DNA of 64,000 bases, taken from contig NZ_JABXWI010000010.1 of NCBI RefSeq assembly GCF_014930365.1, positions 62,001-126,000 on the forward strand, read 5' to 3'. Each line of letters starts with the position of its first letter. The stretch's first letter is position 1. The notes beneath the pieces are model-generated. The model was not told where the DNA came from. It ran no database searches and saw nothing but the letters and a program-made list of their open reading frames with translations. The position numbers and the translations under genes are program-made. Source of the stretch: Streptomyces caniscabiei (GTDB taxonomy: Bacteria; Actinomycetota; Actinomycetes; Streptomycetales; Streptomycetaceae). Below are positions 1 through 9,906 of this stretch, one piece after another.

Positions 1-2
1 GC

Positions 3-530
3 TGGGCCCTGGGCGGGGGCCCGGCGCTGGCCGTGGGCACCTGGCCGGCGGGCGGAGCGCCCACGCTCTGGTCGATCGACGGCGGGGCGGCGGCGGGCAC
101 CCGTCGGGGGACGACGGGGGCGGGTGGTGCGCCGGTCGAGGTCGAGCTGATACCGGCGCTTCTGGCGCAGGGGCGGCAGCTCGCCGCCGCCGGGGAGCGG
201 GCGCGGGCCCGGGACGCCTTCCGGGAGGCGGCCGAACGCGCCGAACGACTGGGCGCGCACCGCCTGCGCGCGATCGCGGAGTCGGCGCTGCGCGAGGGTG
301 GCGCCCGCCGTACCGCTACCGCGCTCACCGGGCCCGCCGCGCTGACCGCCGGGGAACGCCGTATCGCCGAACTCGCCGCCCAGAACCGCACGAACACGGA
401 GATAGGACAGCTCCTCCACCTGGCGCGCCGCACCGTCGAGACCCATCTGACCAGCACCTACCGCAAGCTCGGCATCCGACGCAGATCCGAACTCGGCGCG
501 GCGCTGGCGAACTCGGGGGAGACCCCCTGA
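3..530 (+). CDS. LuxR-family transcriptional regulator, C-terminal part (cut by window edge)
   Basis: The reading frame is open from the first bases, so only the end of the protein is present. A helical, TPR-like stretch (residues with RARDAFREAAERAERLGAHR) is followed by a LuxR-type helix-turn-helix near the end, with the characteristic RTNTEIGQLLHLARRTVETH segment and the terminal dimerisation helix (TYRKLGI). This arrangement is typical of the C-terminus of large LAL-type ATPase regulators, two of which are also found complete in this window. The domain upstream of the window is not visible, so a smaller LuxR protein cannot be excluded. Confidence 0.85.
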   Translation, partial: WALGGGPALAVGTWPAGGAPTLWSIDGGAAAGTRRGTTGAGGAPVEVELIPALLAQGRQLAAAGERARARDAFREAAERAERLGAHRLRAIAESALREGGARRTATALTGPAALTAGERRIAELAAQNRTNTEIGQLLHLARRTVETHLTSTYRKLGIRRRSELGAALANSGETP

Positions 531-581
531 CCCACCCGAGACGGCGCGTCCGCCCTTCGTGCCGAAATCCGCAGAGCACCC

Positions 582-1019
582 ATGAGCAGCCCTCCGCGCC
601 TGGAGGACTGGCCGGCGGCCCGCAGACCCCTCGTGCTGGGGCTGCTCCGCATCGCCCTCGGCCTGCTGTTCGCCGGCGAGGGCACGGCCACGGTCTTCGG
701 CGTCCTGGACCGCAAGACGAGCCCGGTCGGCGACCGGCCCTTCTGGTACGCCGGAGTCATCGAGCTGACCTGCGGCGTTCTGATCCTCCTCGGCGTGGCG
801 ACGCGCGGTGCCGCGTTCCTCAGCTCGGGCATCATGGCCTTCGCGTACTTCACGGAACACCAGAAGGACGGCCTCTTCCCCCTCCAGAACGGCGGTCTCG
901 CCCCCGTCCTCTTCTGCTGGGGCTTCCTCCTGCTGGTCTTCGCCGGCCCGGGCGCCCTGGCCCTGTCGGGCCTCACCGGCCGTGCGGCCGGCACCCGCCC
1001 CGTACGTGGAACCACGTAA
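582..1019 (+). CDS. DoxX-family membrane protein
   Basis: This 145-residue protein carries about four hydrophobic segments (around residues 18-35, 52-70, 75-92 and 108-126). It shows the DoxX-like opening LGLLRIALGLLFAGEGTATV and a glycine-rich second helix (ELTCGVLILLGVATRGAAF). DoxX-family proteins are small integral membrane proteins, some linked to thiosulfate/quinone oxidation or redox stress; the actual role here is unknown. It sits 51 bp after the LuxR gene on the same strand. Confidence 0.8.
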   Translation: MSSPPRLEDWPAARRPLVLGLLRIALGLLFAGEGTATVFGVLDRKTSPVGDRPFWYAGVIELTCGVLILLGVATRGAAFLSSGIMAFAYFTEHQKDGLFPLQNGGLAPVLFCWGFLLLVFAGPGALALSGLTGRAAGTRPVRGTT

Positions 1020-1124
1020 CCCGCCACGCACCTTCGCCGCGCGGGCGCGCGGGCCCGCGAACGGGGCCCGCGACCGTGGCATCGTGCGGGGCACCGCCGC
1101 TGCCGTCGCCCGAGGAGGCACCCG

Positions 1125-1832
1125 ATGGGCGCCCGTTCGTTCATGCTCGCCACCCGGACACCGATGTCGCGCGACGGCTTCGACGCATGGCTGCGCACCC
1201 CCCTGCCGGACCTCGCCGTCATCGACAACCCGTCGGCGATGTACACGGGATGGGCCCTCGACGGCGCCGACCCGGACTGGGACCTGACGGGACTCGCCGC
1301 CGGCTCCCCGCAGGCGGCGGCCGCGATCCGCGCCGACCGGACCCGGACCCCCCTGGACCTGCTCGCCCCCCGCGCCCACGGCTACAACCTGATCCGCCAC
1401 CGGGACGAGGCCCTGGAGGTGTATCTGTACGACTACCACGGCGAGGCGAGCGGCACGCAGACCACCCTGCTGATGCTGGCGGGCGCGGGCCGCTTCGCCC
1501 ACCCCGGCACCGAGACACCGGTCCTGTACTGGGGCGGCGACGTTCACCCCGGCCTGCCCATGCCCGGCGACGAGCCCCTCGCGGTCCTGCTCGTGGGCGA
1601 CACCCGGGCGCGCTTCGTCGGCACCTACCCGCTCGACACCCTGATCACGGCCCTGACGCCGGTCGAGTCCGACTTCCTCACGGCGACCGCCGAGGAGAAC
1701 CCCACCCAAGACTCCCTCGACCTGTTGCTCGACCCCGCCCTGCGCGCCTGGCCGACCCCGACCCCGACCGGGCCGACCGAACACCCCTGCCGGCCTCTCC
1801 TGCCCGCGTCAGAGCCCCCCACCTGTCCGTGA
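1125..1832 (+). CDS. conserved hypothetical protein
   Basis: This is a 235-residue soluble protein with no motif I recognise. The ATG is preceded by a strong Shine-Dalgarno sequence (CGAGGAGG, 6 nt spacing), and codon usage is typical of the neighbours. The central part (residues about 85-180) alternates short hydrophobic strands with acidic loops (EALEVYLYDYHG, PLAVLLVGDTRARFVGTYPL). The proline/threonine-rich C-terminus overlaps by 24 bp the end of the convergent regulator gene. No signal peptide or membrane segment is seen. Confidence 0.75.
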   Translation: MGARSFMLATRTPMSRDGFDAWLRTPLPDLAVIDNPSAMYTGWALDGADPDWDLTGLAAGSPQAAAAIRADRTRTPLDLLAPRAHGYNLIRHRDEALEVYLYDYHGEASGTQTTLLMLAGAGRFAHPGTETPVLYWGGDVHPGLPMPGDEPLAVLLVGDTRARFVGTYPLDTLITALTPVESDFLTATAEENPTQDSLDLLLDPALRAWPTPTPTGPTEHPCRPLLPASEPPTCP

Positions 1833-2861
1833 TGTGCCCCGAGCCGCCGACGCCCCGCGCGCACAGGCGCGGAGCACGGACGCACCGGCCGGCGTGAGGG
1901 TGTGCAGCACCGTCGTCGCGTGCCGACTGCTGGTGATCAGCCCCGCGTCCCGCAGCGCGCTGGCGTGCCGGCTGGCCGACGACGCGGACACCCCGGCGGC
2001 CCGTGCGATCTCCCCGGTCGTGGCCCCGGCCGCCGAGGCCCACAGGGCGGTGGCCCGGGTCTGCCCGAGCAGAGTGGTCAGGGACGCCTCGGGGGAGTCG
2101 TCCAGAACGCGCCGTCCTTGCGGTGACGAGGCCGACGGCTGCTCGTGCAGCAGCGGGTACATCAGCACCTGCGGCAGCCCGGGGTCGGCGAGCCCGACCG
2201 GGCGGTGCCAGCAGAAGTACGACGGGACGAAGAGCATCCCGCGGCCGCCCAGGTGCAGATCGCGGTCCACGGCGGGGTGGTAGTCGACGCGCAGGACGGG
2301 GGCCTCCCAGCACATGGTGGGGCCGAGACCGGCCAGCATGCCCTCGACACCGCCGTCCAGCAGCCCGCGGCACCGCATCGCCCGCTCGGTCTCGATGCGG
2401 GACTGCATCTGTTCCCCGTACGGGGCGATGGCGACCTCGTAGTAGGCGCGCAGCACCCGCACGAGCTCCTGGCGAGGCCGTGCCTCGGCTAATCGCGGGG
2501 CCCATGACGGGGCTCCCACGACGCGGTCGAGCATGTCCAATTCCTCCAGGACCCGGCTCGCCGGCGTGGCCAGAACGGCCTCCAGCCCGGCGTCGAAACC
2601 GTCGGACGCCTCGAACGGGGTGAGGAAATCCGGGAAGTAGGAGGCCCTCGGGAGCAGCGGCAGCAGCAGGGTGTGCAGAGCACGATCGAGTTTCTTCTCC
2701 CGCAGCCGGTGGCGGACGGTGCGGAACCACTCCGCGTAGGCCCAGCGGCCCTGCCGGGTCTGGAAACGGTGCAGGCTGGCGACGATCTCCCAGAACGGAT
2801 TAGGGGTCGCGGACAAGCGAGTTCTGGCCAGATCGGCGTCGCTGAAATGTATGCGGAGCAT
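1809..2861 (-). CDS. winged helix-turn-helix (ArsR-like) transcriptional regulator with large N-terminal domain
   Basis: 350 residues. The C-terminal third carries a winged-helix DNA-binding domain: helix ATTGEIARAAGVSASSASRH, then ALRDAGLITSSR and the wing VLHTLTPAG, as in ArsR/MarR-type regulators. The N-terminal 240 residues form a helical domain of the kind found in actinomycete 'ArsR-family' proteins of this length; its ligand is unknown. It is transcribed divergently from the secreted inhibitor-like gene at 3023 with a 161-bp shared upstream region, so it may control that locus. The 3' end overlaps the convergent unknown gene by 24 bp. Confidence 0.8.
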   Translation of the reverse strand: MLRIHFSDADLARTRLSATPNPFWEIVASLHRFQTRQGRWAYAEWFRTVRHRLREKKLDRALHTLLLPLLPRASYFPDFLTPFEASDGFDAGLEAVLATPASRVLEELDMLDRVVGAPSWAPRLAEARPRQELVRVLRAYYEVAIAPYGEQMQSRIETERAMRCRGLLDGGVEGMLAGLGPTMCWEAPVLRVDYHPAVDRDLHLGGRGMLFVPSYFCWHRPVGLADPGLPQVLMYPLLHEQPSASSPQGRRVLDDSPEASLTTLLGQTRATALWASAAGATTGEIARAAGVSASSASRHASALRDAGLITSSRHATTVLHTLTPAGASVLRACARGASAARGTSRTGGGL

Positions 2862-3022
2862 CTCGTTCTCCCCCGATGAGCTCAGCTTTTGCGGTCAGCC
2901 GCAACAGCATGGCTCGGTGTCAACTTCTCCGCAATGGTGGAACACGCGGATCGAGCCGTGGACGCGCATTGTGGCTCGATCAGGCACGCACGGATGTCGG
3001 CCCACTGCGAGGGGAAGATCAA

Positions 3023-3487
3023 TTGAACAAGGCGACCAAGCGGATTCTGGCCATCGCGGCGGGAGTTGTTCTGCCGGTGGGCGGACTGGCGGGCACGGCC
3101 ACGGCCAGTTCGGCGAGCGATTCGGTCAAGAACACCGCTTATGTCTCGACCGCGGCACCGGCCGGCGATAACGCGATCACCGCGGCACCGCCCGGATGCA
3201 CGGCGACGAACGTGTGCTTCTGGAACGGCACCAATTACTCGGACGGCCCGGGAAGACTGTCCGGGTCGAACTCGAACTGGACCGCGTTCTCGCACTCCAG
3301 CTGTCCGACCGGCACCTGGAACGACTGCGCCTCCTCGGTCTACAACAACGGGACCAGCTGTAGCGCCAATCTCTGGACCACCGCGAACTACGGCGGGTCA
3401 AGGCTCACGCTCGGCATCGGTTCGGGCCAGACGGCTCTGAGCTCCACGATGAACAACGCCATATCGTCCAACAACTGGAGCTGCTGA
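3023..3487 (+). CDS. secreted peptidase-inhibitor I36 / SMPI-like (crystallin-fold) protein
   Basis: The start is TTG at 3023, preceded by AGGGGAAG with 5-nt spacing; longer in-frame starts from 2876 lack this and spoil the signal peptide. The 154-residue product begins with a Sec signal (KRILAIAAGVVLPVGGLAG, cleavage after ATAS or nearby). The mature domain has six cysteines and beta/gamma-crystallin-like motifs (VCFWNGTNYSDGPGRLSG and LWTTANYGGSRLTLGIG), as in Streptomyces metalloproteinase inhibitor SMPI and the I36 family. It is a paralogue of the protein at 4584. Inhibitory activity is inferred only from the family. Confidence 0.85.
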   Translation: MNKATKRILAIAAGVVLPVGGLAGTATASSASDSVKNTAYVSTAAPAGDNAITAAPPGCTATNVCFWNGTNYSDGPGRLSGSNSNWTAFSHSSCPTGTWNDCASSVYNNGTSCSANLWTTANYGGSRLTLGIGSGQTALSSTMNNAISSNNWSC

Positions 3488-3501
3488 GCCGGTCGATCAC
3501 G

Positions 3502-3543
3502 GGGGCCGGCGTCCGGGAGCGCCGATTCACGGACGCCGGCCCC
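3502..3543 (+). terminator. strong stem-loop after the first I36-like gene
   Basis: A perfect 14-bp G/C inverted repeat (3502-3515 with 3530-3543, 14-nt loop) lies 15 bp after the stop codon. There is no T-run, which is usual for actinomycete terminators. It probably ends or attenuates transcription before the lipoprotein gene. Confidence 0.6.
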
Positions 3544-3596
3544 TGCTCACCTGCGAGCCCGCACCGACCACTTACTGATTACTGAGGGGCACCCGG

Positions 3597-4571
3597 ATGG
3601 CACGCGGCCCAAGACCTGGTGGTGGCGTTTCGATTTCCTGCGCGCTGGCGGGATTTCTCCTGCTCACGGCATGTGGAGTGGCCGCGCCGGACGCCACGGA
3701 CGACGAGGGCGGGACGACAGGCCTCACCTCGGCCGAACTCGAACTGCTCACCCGATCCGGCTCCTACGTCCAGGACGAACGCGCGCTGCGCAGGGCCGAA
3801 TCGGAACTCATCACGGTCTGCATGGCGGACAAGGGTTTCCCGTACCGGGCCGGGACATCCGCGTCCGCACCCATGTCCTTCGAGGAGCAACTGCTGGGCA
3901 TGGACGAGCGGCGGACCCGAGGGTACGGCCTCCATGCACAGTATGTGGATACTCCGGGATCCGGAGAGAAACGGGAGGGCGGCGAGCCCCTCCCGCCGGG
4001 GATGGAGAATGACGCCTATGTGGCCCGGTTGCCCGAGGCGGAAGCGGAAAAGTATGTGCACGCGCTACGCGGAAATGCCTCCGACCGCCGTGAGATGCGG
4101 CTCCCGGACGACCAGAGGATCACTTTTTCGGGTAAAGGGTGCGAGGCGGTGAGCCGGGAGGAACTGTACGGAAGTCTGGACGACTGGGCGGCCTCCGAAC
4201 ATGTTCCGCAGATCCTCAACAACTCGCTCACGGGCCGTGTGACAGCGGATCCCGCGTACACGGCCGTCATGCGGAAATGGAAAGAGTGCATGGCCGCGAA
4301 GGGATACTCCTACAAGGATCCCGAGGACGCGTACCGGAAACTCAAGGACGAGTACGGAGAGCGGGGCGCCACCCGGGACATGCGAAAGCGGGAGATCGAG
4401 GTGGCGACGGACGACGGCACCTGTGCCCGGCAGACGCACGTGCCGAACACCGTCCTTTCTCTCAGAAGGCAGTACGCAAATTCCCTGCCCGCCGCCGACA
4501 AACGCGATCTCCGCCAACTCGCCGACATATGGAAGGCCGCTGCCGCACAGGCCCGCAAGCTGACCGAGTGA
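3597..4571 (+). CDS. secreted lipoprotein of unknown function
   Basis: 324 residues with a type II signal peptide ending in the lipobox LTAC (SCALAGFLLLTACGVA), so the mature protein should be membrane-anchored outside the cell. It is strongly charged and contains two related Cys segments, VCMADKGFPYRAG and ECMAAKGYSYKDP, about 150 residues apart, plus two further Cys (GKGCEAV and DGTCARQ). This suggests an internal duplication of a disulfide-bonded unit. It lies between two paralogous I36-like secreted proteins, 13 bp before the second, so a shared role at the cell surface is likely. Function unknown. Confidence 0.8.
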   Translation: MARGPRPGGGVSISCALAGFLLLTACGVAAPDATDDEGGTTGLTSAELELLTRSGSYVQDERALRRAESELITVCMADKGFPYRAGTSASAPMSFEEQLLGMDERRTRGYGLHAQYVDTPGSGEKREGGEPLPPGMENDAYVARLPEAEAEKYVHALRGNASDRREMRLPDDQRITFSGKGCEAVSREELYGSLDDWAASEHVPQILNNSLTGRVTADPAYTAVMRKWKECMAAKGYSYKDPEDAYRKLKDEYGERGATRDMRKREIEVATDDGTCARQTHVPNTVLSLRRQYANSLPAADKRDLRQLADIWKAAAAQARKLTE

Positions 4572-4583
4572 GAGGAAGCCGCA

Positions 4584-5048
4584 GTGCGAACAGAGAAAAG
4601 GACGAGGACAGGGACGAAGGAGCGGCGGAGGACCGGGGCCAGGAGGAGGGCGAGAAGCAGGGCGTTGATCGCTGTCGTGGCAGGGGCGCTCGTTTCACTG
4701 GGCGGCCCGGCGACCGGCACGGCCGTGGCCGACACCGAAGCCGTGGCGCCGCCGGGCTGCTCGGTGGGGTACCTCTGTGTCTGGTCGGGGCCCAACTTCA
4801 CCGGCCTACCGGGCCGGATAGCGGAGCGGACCTCGATCCCGAACTGGTCCGCGCTGTCCGGCCCGGACTGTCCTGCCGGAGACTGGTCGAGTTGTGCGCG
4901 GTCGTTCTACAACAACGCGGTCGCCTGCACGGCGGACCTGTGGTCCGCGCCGAACTACTCCGGAACGAGGCTCTCCCTGTCCCGGGGGACGGGGATCACG
5001 AATCCGCCGACGGCGCCACGCGTCTTCTCCAACAGTTGGCGCTGCTGA
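4584..5048 (+). CDS. secreted peptidase-inhibitor I36 / SMPI-like protein (paralogue)
   Basis: 154 residues starting at GTG 4584, preceded by GAGAGGAAG. The N-terminus is unusually basic for about 28 residues before the hydrophobic signal core (ALIAVVAGALVSLGG). The mature part has the same six-cysteine pattern and crystallin-like repeats as the protein at 3023 (LCVWSGPNFTGLPGRI and LWSAPNYSGTRLSLS). It follows the lipoprotein by 13 bp, so the two are probably co-transcribed. The end is only 15 bp from the convergent sdaA stop with no visible terminator between them. Confidence 0.85.
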   Translation: MRTEKRTRTGTKERRRTGARRRARSRALIAVVAGALVSLGGPATGTAVADTEAVAPPGCSVGYLCVWSGPNFTGLPGRIAERTSIPNWSALSGPDCPAGDWSSCARSFYNNAVACTADLWSAPNYSGTRLSLSRGTGITNPPTAPRVFSNSWRC

Positions 5049-5063
5049 GGACCACGCGCCCCC

Positions 5064-6431
<1,368 letters not shown>

Positions 6432-6541
6432 GGTGACTCCTCAGAACGGGGGAGGGTTGTGCAGGGGGTGGGGCACCGCGCTCACTCCCCAGTGTGCGCG
6501 GTACCCCGGAAAAGCGGGACTACGGTCCGGTGAAGCCCGGG

Positions 6542-7807
6542 TTACTTCCCCAGCCCCGGGTACAGCGGGTGCTTGTCGGCGAGCGCCTTGACCCGGGCCT
6601 TGAGCGCCTCCACGTCGTAGGACGGCTTGAGGGTCTCGGCGATGACGTCGGCGACCTCGGTGAAGTCCTTGGCGGTGAAGCCGCGGGTGGCCAGGGCGGG
6701 GGTGCCGATGCGCAGGCCGGAGGTGACCATCGGCGGGCGCGGGTCGTTGGGGACGGCGTTGCGGTTGACGGTGATGCCGACCTCGTGGAGGCGGTCCTCG
6801 GCCTGCTGTCCGTCCAGTTCGGAGTGGCGCAGGTCGACGAGGATGAGGTGGACGTCGGTGCCGCCGGAGAGCACGTCGACGCCGGCCTCGCGGGCGTCCG
6901 GGGCGGTCAGCCGCTCGGCGAGGATCTTCGCGCCCTCGACGGTGCGCCGCTGACGCTCCTTGAACTCCTCCGACGCCGCGATCTTGAAGGAGACCGCCTT
7001 GGCCGCGATGACGTGCTCCAGCGGACCGCCCTGGAAGCCCGGGAAGACGGACGAGTTCAGCTTCTTGGCGAACTCCTTCTTCGCCAGGATGATGCCGCCG
7101 CGCGGTCCGCCGAGGGTCTTGTGGGTGGTGGAGGTGACCACGTCGGCGTAGGGCACCGGGTTGGGGTGCAGCCCGGCCGCGACCAGACCGGCGAAGTGCG
7201 CCATGTCGACCCACAGATGGGCGCCGACCTCGTCGGCGATCCGGCGGAACTCCGCGAAGTCCAGCTGCCTCGGGTACGCCGACCAGCCCGCGATGATCAC
7301 CTTCGGGCTGTGCTCCTTGGCGAGGCGCTCCAGCTCCGCCATGTCGACCAGACCGGTCGCGGTGTCCACGTGGTAGGCGACGACCTCGAACTGCTTGCCC
7401 GAGAAGTTCAGCCGCATCCCGTGGGTGAGGTGGCCGCCGTGCGCCAGGTCCAGACCCAGGATCGTGTCGCCGGGCTGGGCCAGCGCGAACAGGGCGGCCT
7501 GGTTGGCGGAGGCGCCCGAGTGCGGCTGGACGTTGGCGTACTCGGCGCCGAACAGGTCCTTCACCCGGTCGATGGCGATCTGCTCGGCCACGTCGACGTG
7601 CTCGCAGCCGCCGTAGTAGCGGCGGCCCGGGTAGCCCTCGGCGTACTTGTTGGTGAGGACCGAGCCCTGCGCCTCCATGACGGCGGCCGGAGCGAAGTTC
7701 TCCGAGGCGATCATCTCCAGGGTGGACTGCTGGCGGTGCAGCTCGGCGTCGACGGCGGCGGCGACGTCCGGGTCCAGCTCGTGCAGGGGCGTGTTCAGAA
7801 GCGACAT
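6542..7807 (-). CDS. glyA: serine hydroxymethyltransferase
   Basis: 421 residues, full length for bacterial SHMT, which interconverts serine and glycine with tetrahydrofolate. Diagnostic motifs are SENFAPAAVMEAQGSVLTNK, the YPGRRYYGGCEHVD segment, and the PLP lysine in VVTSTTHKTLGGPRGG around residue 230. It lies 18 bp downstream of gcvH within the glycine riboswitch operon, coupling glycine cleavage to serine formation and one-carbon supply. Confidence 0.97.
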   Translation of the reverse strand: MSLLNTPLHELDPDVAAAVDAELHRQQSTLEMIASENFAPAAVMEAQGSVLTNKYAEGYPGRRYYGGCEHVDVAEQIAIDRVKDLFGAEYANVQPHSGASANQAALFALAQPGDTILGLDLAHGGHLTHGMRLNFSGKQFEVVAYHVDTATGLVDMAELERLAKEHSPKVIIAGWSAYPRQLDFAEFRRIADEVGAHLWVDMAHFAGLVAAGLHPNPVPYADVVTSTTHKTLGGPRGGIILAKKEFAKKLNSSVFPGFQGGPLEHVIAAKAVSFKIAASEEFKERQRRTVEGAKILAERLTAPDAREAGVDVLSGGTDVHLILVDLRHSELDGQQAEDRLHEVGITVNRNAVPNDPRPPMVTSGLRIGTPALATRGFTAKDFTEVADVIAETLKPSYDVEALKARVKALADKHPLYPGLGK

Positions 7808-7825
7808 GCGTACGACCTCGTGTTC

Positions 7826-8203
7826 TCAGCCGGCGGTGTGGGCGACGTACTCGTCGGCGGAGAGCAGATCGTCCGGCTCCTCCGCGACGCGTACCTTGAA
7901 CAGCCACCCGCCCTCGAACGGGGCGGTGTTCACCAGCGACGGGTCGCTCACCACGTCCTCGTTGATCTCGGTGATCTCACCGGAGACCGGCGAGTACAGG
8001 TCGCTGACCGACTTCGTGGACTCCAGTTCGCCGCAGGTCTCGCCCGCGGTCACCGTGGAGCCCACCTCGGGGAGCTGGGCGTAGACGACATCGCCGAGCG
8101 CGTTCGCCGCGAACTCCGTGATGCCGACCGTCGAGACGCCGTCCTCGGCGACCGACAGCCACTCGTGCTCCTTGCTGTAGCGCAGCTGCTGGGGGTTGCT
8201 CAT
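7826..8203 (-). CDS. gcvH: glycine cleavage system H protein
   Basis: 125 residues, the normal H-protein length. The lipoyl-lysine is in ELESTKSVSDLYSPVSGE at about residue 64, and the upstream part (YSKEHEWLSV, VGITEFAANALGDVVYAQLP) is typical. The lipoylated arm shuttles the aminomethyl group between P, T and L proteins. It follows gcvT by 119 bp. No gcvP (P protein) is present in this cluster. Confidence 0.97.
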   Translation of the reverse strand: MSNPQQLRYSKEHEWLSVAEDGVSTVGITEFAANALGDVVYAQLPEVGSTVTAGETCGELESTKSVSDLYSPVSGEITEINEDVVSDPSLVNTAPFEGGWLFKVRVAEEPDDLLSADEYVAHTAG

Positions 8204-8322
8204 GGCCTGAATTCTCCTGTACGCGAGGGAGTGGTGATGAATGGGGGACTGCTGAAACCGCTGTTGAGCAGCGCGAATGTGCCCAGTGTCACGCTCGGGG
8301 CGGGCGACCTCGCGCCCAGTGT

Positions 8323-9444
8323 CTACTTCTGCCGCTTGTAGAACGGCAGCGCCACGACCTCGTACGGCTCATGGCTGCCCCGGATGTCCACGCCGACCCC
8401 GGGGGTCCCCGGCGCGGCGTACATGGCGTCGACGTACGCCATCGCGATCGGCCGGCCCAGCGTGGGAGAGGGGGCGCCGGAGGTGACCTCGCCGACCACC
8501 TTGCCCTCGGCGACCACGGCGTACCCGGCGCGGGGGACACGGCGGCCCTCGGCGATCAGGCCGACGAGGACGGGCGGCTCGTGGTGGGCGTGCTCGGCGG
8601 CCTCGCGCAGGGCCCCGCGGCCCACGAAGTCGCCCTTGTCGTACTTCACCACCCGCCCGAGGCCCGCGTCGTAGGGGGTCAGCGCCGTGGAGAGCTCGTG
8701 CCCGTACAGCGGCATGCCCGCCTCCATACGGAGGGTGTCCCGGCAGGACAGTCCGCAGGGGACCAGGCCGACGCCCTCGCCCGCCTTGGTCAGCGCCTGC
8801 CACAACTCGACCGCGTGCTCCGGCTTCACGAACAGCTCGAAGCCGTCCTCGCCGGTGTACCCGGTGCGGGCGATCAGCGCGGGGACGCCGGCGACCGTGC
8901 CCGGCAGCCCCGCGTAGTACTTCAGGCCGTCGAGGTCGGCGTCGGTGAGGGAGGCCAGGATCCCGGGCGACTCGGGGCCCTGCACGGCCAGCAGCGCGTA
9001 GGCGTCCCGGTCGTCGCGCACCTCGGCGTCGAACCCGGCGGACCGCTCCACGAGCGCGTCCAGCACGACCTGGGCGTTGGAGGCGTTGGCGACGACCAGG
9101 TACTCGGTGTCCGCGAGCCGGTAGACGATCAGGTCGTCGAGGATGCCGCCGTCCTCGCGGCAGATCATGGTGTAGCGGGCACGGCCGACGCCGACGCTCC
9201 CGATGTCGCCCACGAGGGCGTAGTTCAACAGGGCCGCGGCCTGCGGTCCGGTGACGGCGATCTCGCCCATGTGGGAGAGGTCGAAGAGGCCGGCCCTCGT
9301 GCGGACGGCGATGTGCTCGTCCCGCTCGGAGCCGTAGCGCAGGGGCATGTCCCAGCCCGCGAAGTCGGTCATCGTCGCGCCGAGCGAGCGATGCAGGGCA
9401 TCGAGCGCGGTCCGGCGCGGTCCGGTGGTGGGGCTGCTGCTCAT
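8323..9444 (-). CDS. gcvT: glycine cleavage system T protein (aminomethyltransferase)
   Basis: 373 residues from the ATG at 9444, preceded by GGGAG with normal spacing; the longer frame to 9525 runs into the riboswitch and is rejected. Motifs include MTDFAGWDMPLRYGSERDEH, LFDLSHMGEI, ARYTMICREDGGILDDLIVY and RTGYTGEDGFELF, all typical of the folate-binding T protein. It releases ammonia and forms methylene-THF from the H-protein-bound aminomethyl group. First gene of the gcvT-gcvH-glyA-sdaA operon. Confidence 0.96.
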   Translation of the reverse strand: MSSSPTTGPRRTALDALHRSLGATMTDFAGWDMPLRYGSERDEHIAVRTRAGLFDLSHMGEIAVTGPQAAALLNYALVGDIGSVGVGRARYTMICREDGGILDDLIVYRLADTEYLVVANASNAQVVLDALVERSAGFDAEVRDDRDAYALLAVQGPESPGILASLTDADLDGLKYYAGLPGTVAGVPALIARTGYTGEDGFELFVKPEHAVELWQALTKAGEGVGLVPCGLSCRDTLRMEAGMPLYGHELSTALTPYDAGLGRVVKYDKGDFVGRGALREAAEHAHHEPPVLVGLIAEGRRVPRAGYAVVAEGKVVGEVTSGAPSPTLGRPIAMAYVDAMYAAPGTPGVGVDIRGSHEPYEVVALPFYKRQK

Positions 9445-9474
9445 CGGTTCTGCTCCCAGGGAATGACAGATGAC

Positions 9475-9715
9475 AGGTGAGGAAAGTCCTCCCCATCTGT
9501 CATCGGAACCTGAGAGGTTCACCACGACCGTACGTACCGGTGGTCGTGATTTGCACCGTGGGTGGAGCCGCCCCCGTGGAAGAGGAGGTACGGCCCGCTT
9601 TTCAGATGTGCCTCGCCCGCGCGGTATCTGGGCCTGAGAGATTCAAGGGAGGGACTTGCTCCTTCGGCGCCCCAGCGATGTGCTGCCGGGAACTCTCCCG
9701 CGCGGATTCAAGCGG
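9475..9715 (-). promoter_or_regulatory. tandem glycine riboswitch (gcvT leader)
   Basis: Read on the minus strand, the first aptamer contains GCGGGAGAG near 9700, the conserved GCGCCGAAGGAGCAA near 9668-9682, and GAATCTCTCAGGCC near 9631-9644. The second contains GGCGGCTCCACC and GTGCAAA (near 9556-9580), then GAACCTCTCAGGTTCC, ending in GATGACAGATGGGGAGGAC. This is the classical two-aptamer glycine riboswitch layout. The 3' end is about 30 nt before the gcvT start codon. In this family glycine binding normally switches on glycine catabolism. Confidence 0.93.
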
Positions 9716-9906
9716 CCGGTATGCAGTTGGCGCGGACATCATCGCACGCATCGACGTGGTGCGGCAGGGGGAGCTTTCAAGGCAGACACAGCGGTCCGTA
9801 GCACTCTTGTGGCGATACGAGGACTGAATCAGGAGGGATCGGGCATTACCTTTTCTTTACGGTCTGTGGGGATGGGACCTCCATGCCCCTGGGGAGGACG
9901 ATCACG

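Noticed and set aside
9477..9827. Plus-strand frame of 116 codons through the glycine riboswitch
   Set aside because: The sequence is fully explained by the aptamers on the opposite strand, and the translation has no features.
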